A stretch of DNA of 62,000 bases from Diphasiastrum complanatum (Eukaryota > Streptophyta > Lycopodiopsida > Lycopodiales > Lycopodiaceae), in assembly GCA_029204225.1 (NCBI GenBank), contig CM055113.1, positions 19,615,798-19,677,797 on the forward strand, read 5' to 3'. Below the pieces are notes generated by a model. That model made no database searches, had not been told where the DNA came from, and saw only the letters and a list, made by a program, of their open reading frames with translations. Below, in pieces: positions 56,335 through 62,000 of the stretch (within the stretch, counting starts at the first letter, position 1; each line of letters opens with the position of its first letter). A program made the position numbers and the translations under genes.

Positions 56335-56410
56335 AAAGGAAAAAAACCTTATTGCTGACAATCAAGAATCAATGCGCAAGGCATCTACTTTGTCTCATTC
56401 ATCAACTCAT
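56335..56410 (-). pseudogene. RNase H C-terminal piece outside the copia-E LTR
   Basis: The minus strand runs GTAGATGCCTTGCGCATTGA and on, encoding VDALRIDS and LSAIRFFSFTD, equal to the end of copia-D RNase H (VDALCIDSLLSAKKFHSFIE). It lies upstream of what should be the 5' LTR. Confidence 0.75.
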
Positions 56411-56449
56411 CAACTCATTCACTCATTTTCCTGAATACACAAGTTGGCG

Positions 56450-56890
56450 TGAGAGAAATACAGTTCTCTCACAAGTGGATGTCTCGCTTACTAGCGGACT
56501 TATGGATCTCTATGAATCCTGATCACAGAACTTGTCTCGCACGCAGACGGACTTGTTGTCTATATTTCATCTTGATTGCTTACTAGCATCAGACTACCTT
56601 TTTGTATTTTCATATTTCAAGTATCATCCAATAAGTATACAATGTGTCGATCCTGGATTCATATAGAATTGGCTCATCCTGAATACTGCATAAGTACTAT
56701 CAGGACGCATATCTCTGAGAAAATCCCTTCGCTACCAGACTTGCCTTTTATTTCGTCTCATTCCCATCCGGTTTGTATTTGAGCTTGAAAACCCATTTGC
56801 ATTTGACAGTTTTGCGCTTATGTGGTAATGGCTCTGATTCTTCCTCATGGACTCCATCTCTTCATTCATGGCCTGGATCCATCTGTCCTT
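56450..56890 (-). pseudogene. internally deleted copia-C-family derivative
   Basis: On the minus strand: RT start (RWIQAMNEEMESMRKNQSEP, HKRKTVKCKWVFKLKYKPDG) to about 56705, then directly TYAVFRMSQFYMNPGSTH (300 codons downstream in copia-C), then at about 56640 the LTR segment with GGTAGTCTGATGCTAGTAAG. Two internal deletions remove most of RT and all of RNase H. Confidence 0.8.
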
Positions 56891-56892
56891 CC

Positions 56893-57325
56893 ATGCTTAA
56901 TGAGAAGAAGGAAACTCTACCAATTTGGAGAGCCAAGCATCCTCATTTGCTAAGAACTCATGCTAATGCTTTTTGTTGTGTTTTTCTAACTGTTTCCATT
57001 TCCAGGTTGTTGTTTTGATAGCTATGGTTTCTCCATTAGCTAGCATCTTGAGCTTTTGAGCTAACCTCCCCCTCAACTCTATCTCTCTATTTCTCTCTTA
57101 TCCTTCTTTCTCTTCTATTCTACCCTTCCCTTTCACCAACAATCATGATGAAGTTAGTTTAGGAAAATAGAGTTAGTGTGAGTAGTGTTAGTGGAGGTAG
57201 AGTTAGATAAAAAGTAGGGAACTAACTAAAAGTAGCATCTATGCATAGTTAGGTGCCTATCTAGTGAACTAACCCTTTTTGACAGGTGATAGGGCTATTA
57301 CTACATCTCGGATCAAAGACCCTAC
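56893..57325 (+). repeat. gypsy-B LTR fragment (3' half)
   Basis: Parallels 50269-50760 (CCATGCTTAATGAGAAG to CCCTACA). The CT tract is not expanded here. It may be the 3' LTR of gypsy-B, separated by later insertions, or a separate copy. Confidence 0.85.
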
Positions 57326-57813
57326 AATGTGGAAGACTAGCTTTTGGTTTTCTAGCCAAAGAGAATAGTCAACTTTGGGAAATGAGCACATATGGCTCGC
57401 ATGGGTGGATCTGGATGACTAGGCACTCTTCACACGTGCGAAGGCCTGCTAGACAGTACCTTGATCTATAAAGGGATCAACCAAATCAATAACAGGTTCA
57501 TGTGAGATTGGCAAATTCTAGTTTTGTTGAGATTTCCACATTTGTCTTGAGTTTTGATGAACGGAATGCATTTGTAAGTTAATGTACTTTACTCTCTGTA
57601 AACAGGCCGTATAGGTGCTTTCCTCCACACATGTGAGGCCACCCCTCCATGTGTTTGATCATTTGATCCATTGCTCTTGCTTAAATCATAGTGTAAAGCA
57701 TCTAGATCAAGACCTAACATCTAGAACTTGATAGATCTTTGGATTAAGCAATCAATAACTCTTAATGATTGATAGTACAATCAATATTTGTCCTTTTTCT
57801 TTGAAATTTGACA
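57326..57813 (+). repeat. copia-G 5' LTR (left edge unclear)
   Basis: Ends TTTGACA before the primer site. From about 57580 it matches the reverse complement of 61766-62000 (CTCCACACATGTGAGGC, GAACTTGATAGATCTTTGGA). Confidence 0.7.
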
Positions 57814-57825
57814 TGGTATCAGAGC
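57814..57825 (+). other. copia-G primer-binding site
   Basis: TGGTATCAGAGC, exact initiator-Met tRNA complement. Confidence 0.92.
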
Positions 57826-58408
57826 CAAGTATAAGAGTGATCTAAATGATTAATAGTACTTGAGAAATCATTGACAATTTGTTGGTTTTTGAGTTCTAAT
57901 TGAGGGGGTGAGTTAAAAGAGAAAAGTAACGTCATTGTTTTTGGTCAAGATCGATTTGTGGGTTGCTGAAGTATTGTCCACACGTGTGAAACCGTACAGC
58001 AACCTTCAAATTAACTTCCATTATTTCTTTTTTTCCACAAAAGTGCATACGAGTCCAAAATTCAAGGTTTTTAGTGCATTGTCTAGATCTAGGTTCAATC
58101 TATTGAATGCTAATGATCAAATAGTGATTTGAGTCATTGAAGCAATTCATTTTGAAGCATTGGATCAGATCTTTAAGGCTGATTTATTCAGATCTTAAGT
58201 GTGTGTGAAATATCAAACCAAATTGAACTAGAATCAATTTCTTTGAGTAGTAAATTGCTAGGATATTTGTAGTTGATCTATTATACCATCATCCAAGTTG
58301 AACTAGGATTGATTGGGCCGAGATTAGAAGCTTCTTGAAAGCTAGAAGTCTATCTTAGATCACACCTTATCAAGAGATCTTTGTGTATCTCATAGGCTTT
58401 CATTCAAA

Positions 58409-58917
58409 ATGACATTTATGGGTGGATATATGTTAGAATCTAGTGAGAAACTAACTTCCACAAACTATTCCATTTGGAAAGTAAGAATGGAATTACTACT
58501 AGTGGTTCATGATCTCTTTGATATTGTCTTAGGATTTGAGGAAGAGCCTCAAGCTCCCCAAGAACAACTAAAGTACAAGAAGAGGGTTAGATTAGCCCTA
58601 CATTGCTTGAAGTTAAATATAAGCAATGAGCTCTTGAAGGAGGCGGCTTCTTGTACCACATCAAAAGAGGCTTGGGATTCACTGAAGAAAATTCATGAAT
58701 CCAACAACACTTCAAGAGTGCTTATGCTAAGAAACTTGATCTTGCAAAGCATGAGGGGAAGTGGAGAAAATGGACAAGAGTATGTCCTAAAAGGATAAAA
58801 TCATTGAACAAAGAATTGGGATCTATAGGAGAGAAGATCCAAGATAATGAACTAGTACAAGTAATTTTGAATGGAATAGGAGATGAGTTCTCTAATCTAG
58901 TTCAATCTGACATTTAA
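58409..58917 (+). pseudogene. copia-G gag
   Basis: Starts MTFMGGYMLESSEKLTST and continues NYSIWKVRMELLLVVHDLFD, ALHCLKLNISNELLKEAASC and SKEAWDSLKKIHESNNTSRV; open to 58798. After a shift it continues SLNKELGSIGEKIQDNELVQ and NGIGDEFSNLVQSDI with a stop at 58915. Typical copia gag capsid (UBN2-like) without a zinc knuckle here; the downstream part is missing. Confidence 0.85.
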
Positions 58918-60869
58918 AGGTAGTTAATTGAAATTGATTGCATTAAAGACTTTAACGAAGGACATAAGCATAGCTATGTCTTAGCCTACATGTGGAGTGT
59001 GTAGATGAATACTAATCAAAGAACTATTAGAGTTTCTTGATGTTTTGTGACTTTATTGTTGCTAACATCTACTTCGCAAATAATTCACAAACATAATATA
59101 GTGTGAGAGATGTTGTTTAGGTATAATTTACATAATAGAAAAACATTTAGTACTAAAAGATATTGCTAATAAAAATTTAACCAAAGGAGTCATATGGGAT
59201 CTAATATATATCTTGGGAGGTTCAAGTCAGGTAGACTAGTTGTCCTTTTGTCTCATAGTATGGTAGTTGGAGTTATAATTGAAAGTGTGGTGAACCTATC
59301 TATAGTTGTGTGATATATAATCATATTTCTATCTTTATTGAGGCTGAAGTGGTATTTACTATAGTTGAGACTCACAGATTTTTTAAACCTGGTGTTTCTC
59401 TTCTCGAAGTTGTTTTTGTGCATAAAGTACAAAAAGGACCAAGAGTGGATCCTAATCTGATCCTCAAGAGGGATTGGTTGTCAAATTACTTGATCTATCA
59501 ATCTACTTCAGATTAAGATCATCAATTCTAGACACAAAATCCTAACAAGAACAATCATTAATTGAAGGTAAGTGTACTTTATGGTTTAACACGTGTGAAA
59601 AATTGTCTGAGTATGGACTCCAACCTGAAAATCAAGTACACATTGATAGAACCTCAAAACAATCAAAAGAAATGTAGAGAAATGGAGAGAATCACTCAAA
59701 ATTGCTTCCAAAACCAAGATTGGTGTCTCACATTGATTATGGCCAAATGTGGCTCTATATATACAATAAGTGGGAGCTCATGGTACTGATCATCCCTCTG
59801 ATCCCACATGTGTGAAGGTGCTTTGTCATATGATGATTCATCATGCAAAACTGACACTTGGACAAAACCTTCTATTTTGAGCACTTTTGGTCCATTTTCC
59901 TTCTATATGGAGATCTACTTGGAATCTTCTAGAACTCAAAATTCGCCTACTTCAGCTTATTCCACATGTGTGAGCTGTCCTCTACACATGGGATATGACA
60001 CCTAACCAAAGGATGTGGCTCATGCAATCAATAGATTGATGCCATGTGTCATATGTCTAGAAAACTAGTTTTTGGCCTTTTTAGCCACTAGAACTTGAAT
60101 TAAATCATATGTACATCCTATATGATTATGGTACATGACAAGTACACTAGTTTCACACGTGGTAACAGGCTCCACACATGTGTGTTTATCTATATACAAG
60201 ACTTTTGGCCTCTACCAAGCTTATTTTTGCATTTTTCACAATTTTCTATATTGAATTGGTGGTGGAATATATATGAAATAATTACATTAATTGTGAAACA
60301 GTTGAAATGGAAAAGTTCTTATTAAAAAATGGAGATAAATGTAATGTATAGTCAAGAAGTTAAAGGAAAATGTCACTAAATAATAAGCTTGATTGTACTC
60401 ATTGTCTAGTACTCATAATGGTCAAGCAACTATAAGACATATTCTAATAACAGAGATTGAGTTCCTAGTTTTTTTTCTACAATTTAGATGGATTTAGTTG
60501 AAGAAGAAGCAAGGTGCCTTGGGGTAGATGGAGACTTGCCTACTCTATTTTCTTTTGAAAACTTGAAAAGAAAGAAAATAATAAGAACTTTTGCATTTCA
60601 TTAAAAACTGTTTGTTTGAGAAAGTTTGTCAAATATTATCTTGAGTTATTTGTAAGAAGAAAACAGAAGAAAGAGAGATTTTAGATGGTTTTGGTTCATT
60701 TGTTTTTCTTGGTACATAAAATGGTTGTCAACAGATATTCTATGAAAATGGCAACCAATATCACCAGTTAAGATGGGACTTCAACATTCAAGATATCTCA
60801 GATCTTTAGGCAATGGCTTGGTCATGATATCAGATGCACTCGGATGATGGCACATGATGAAGTTGTACC
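58918..60869. other. no gene recognised; CACATGTG-rich
   Basis: Between the two copia-G copies. AT-rich, with CACATGTG palindromes at 59805, 59963 and 60175 that also mark the F and G LTRs, so an LTR remnant may lie at about 59560-60200. No frame resembles a known protein. Confidence 0.5.
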
Positions 60870-61174
60870 TCCTTGGATTGCACCTTTTCCCTCACAAAGT
60901 GATGAGCCAAGCCTCTTTTGATGAGGCACAAGAAGCCACCTCTTTCAAGAGGTCATTGCCCTACATTCATCTTTAGACAATGTAGGGCCAATCTAGCCCT
61001 CTTCTTGTATCTTAATTGTTCTTGGGCTCCTTGAGGCTCTTACTCAATTCTTAGATCAATATCAAAGAGATCATGGATCACAAGTAGTGATTCCATCCTC
61101 ACTTTCCATATGGAATAGTTTGTGGAAGTTAGTTTCTCACTAGATTCTAACAAATATCCACCCATGGATGACAT
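60870..61174 (-). pseudogene. copia-G2 gag
   Basis: Minus-strand start ATG at 61174 (MSSMGGYLLESSEKLTST, NYSIWKVRMESLLVIHDLFD). Then stops and shifts; RLALHCLK and SKEAW are still readable. Closely parallel to copia-G gag. Confidence 0.82.
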
Positions 61175-61753
61175 TATGAATGAATGCCTATGAGATGCAC
61201 AAAGATCTCTTGATAATGAATGATCTAAGATAGATTTCTAGCTTTCTAAGACGCTTATAATCTCGGGCCAGTCAACATAGTTCAATCTTGGATGATGGTG
61301 TAATATTCCACTCAAAAAATCCTAGCAAATCACTCCTTCACAAAATTGATTCTAGCACTATTTTGCTTGATATTTCACACACACATAAGATCTGAATAAA
61401 TCAGCCTTAAATATCTGATCTAATGCTTCAAAATGAATTGCTTCAATGACTCAAATCTCTATTTGATCATTAGCATTCAATGGATTGAACCTAAATCTAG
61501 ACAATGCACCAAAACTTATGAATTTTGGTCTAGTATGCACATTTTTGGACCAAAAAACACTTTAAAAAGAGGTTTTGAAGGTTGATGTATGGTTTCACAT
61601 GTGTGGACAGTACACTTGCAACCCACAAATCATTCTTGACCAAAAATATTGAAGGCACCACTCTCCTTGAACTCGCCCACTCAAGTAAAATTCAAAAGCA
61701 ACACATTGATGATTTTCACAAAATTTATTAATCATAAGATCACTCTTATACTT

Positions 61754-61765
61754 AGCTTTGATACC
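61754..61765 (-). other. copia-G2 primer-binding site
   Basis: The minus strand reads TGGTATCAAAGC, one change from the initiator-Met complement. Confidence 0.85.
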
Positions 61766-62000
61766 ATGTAAATTTTCTAATAAAAAGGACAATTATGATT
61801 GTACAAAACAATCATTAAGTGTTGTTGATTGCTAAATCCAAAGATCTATCAAGTTCTATGTGTTAGATCTTGATCTAGATACATTACACTATGATTTTAG
61901 CAAGAGCATTGGATCAAATGAATGAATACTATTAAGAGCAGCCTCACATGTGTGGAGGACAGTACCAGTATGGACTGTAAACTGGGAGTGAAGTACTTTT
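61766..62000 (-). repeat. copia-G2 5' LTR (cut by window end)
   Basis: Reverse complement matches the copia-G LTR before its primer site; continues beyond the window. Confidence 0.78.

Larger units (their letters stand above)
53776..56410 (-). mobile_element. copia-E: 5' part of a copia element with RNase H end upstream of its LTR
   Basis: Minus strand from 56410: RNase H C-terminal piece, LTR, primer site, gag, protease, integrase to just past the Glu position, then cut at the gypsy-B gag tail. RT is absent. Confidence 0.85.

Overview
This is nuclear DNA from a land plant with a repeat-rich genome. The evidence is a phytocyanin gene with one plant-style GT-AG intron, many decayed Ty1/copia and Ty3/gypsy LTR retrotransposons, CACTA (En/Spm) transposase remnants and long (CT)n and (GT)n microsatellites. 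The species cannot be told from the window. I found no rRNA, no tRNA gene, no CRISPR array and no prokaryotic feature.

Layout. 1-5122: tandem repeat, then copia-A with both LTRs. 5.3-10.3 kb: a coiled-coil ORF, a CACTA TNP2 fragment, and four tandem copies of a ~0.58 kb unit, each with a (CT)n tract. 10.3-11.9 kb: a mosaic of copia pieces. 11.9-17.25 kb: gypsy-A on the minus strand, with LTR, tRNA-Asp-type primer site, multi-zinc-knuckle gag and protease, but the RT centre lost. 17.25-21.9 kb: copia-B, whose 3' LTR is broken by a fragment of another copia (H). 22.4-25.7 kb: gypsy-C. 25.7-26.97 kb: C-terminal CACTA TNP2 fragment, perfect hairpin, CACTA-type ends and a solo H LTR. 28.7-30.45 kb: the one convincing host gene, a GPI-anchored chimeric arabinogalactan phytocyanin with a complete type-1 copper site. 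31.5-38.5 kb: minus-strand copia remnants (families E and F and an unassigned one). 38.5-43.6 kb: copia-C, a close relative of copia-B, with an intact RT ORF and an unidentified 430-bp insertion. 43.6-45.84 kb: the 3' half of copia-D. 45.84-46.87 kb: an unidentified acidic, gag-like pseudogene. 49.88-53.8 kb: gypsy-B, related to gypsy-A. 53.8-56.4 kb: copia-E (minus; LTR of the D family). 56.45-57.3 kb: a copia-C deletion derivative and a gypsy-B LTR piece. 57.3-62 kb: two copies of copia-G facing each other.

All transposon genes carry stops, frameshifts or deletions, so none looks autonomous. Long open frames remain only in the copia-B integrase and copia-C RT. The most notable signals are: two places where an LTR lies between RNase H of one unit and the primer site of the next; TTCNNGAA heat-shock-element-like dyads in the LTRs of three copia families; repeated hairpins with a compensatory change in the gypsy-B leader; a Tyr-Pro repeat in the phytocyanin; the unknown insertion in copia-C; and the acidic pseudogene at 46 kb. 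Family letters (A-H) are local labels, not database names.
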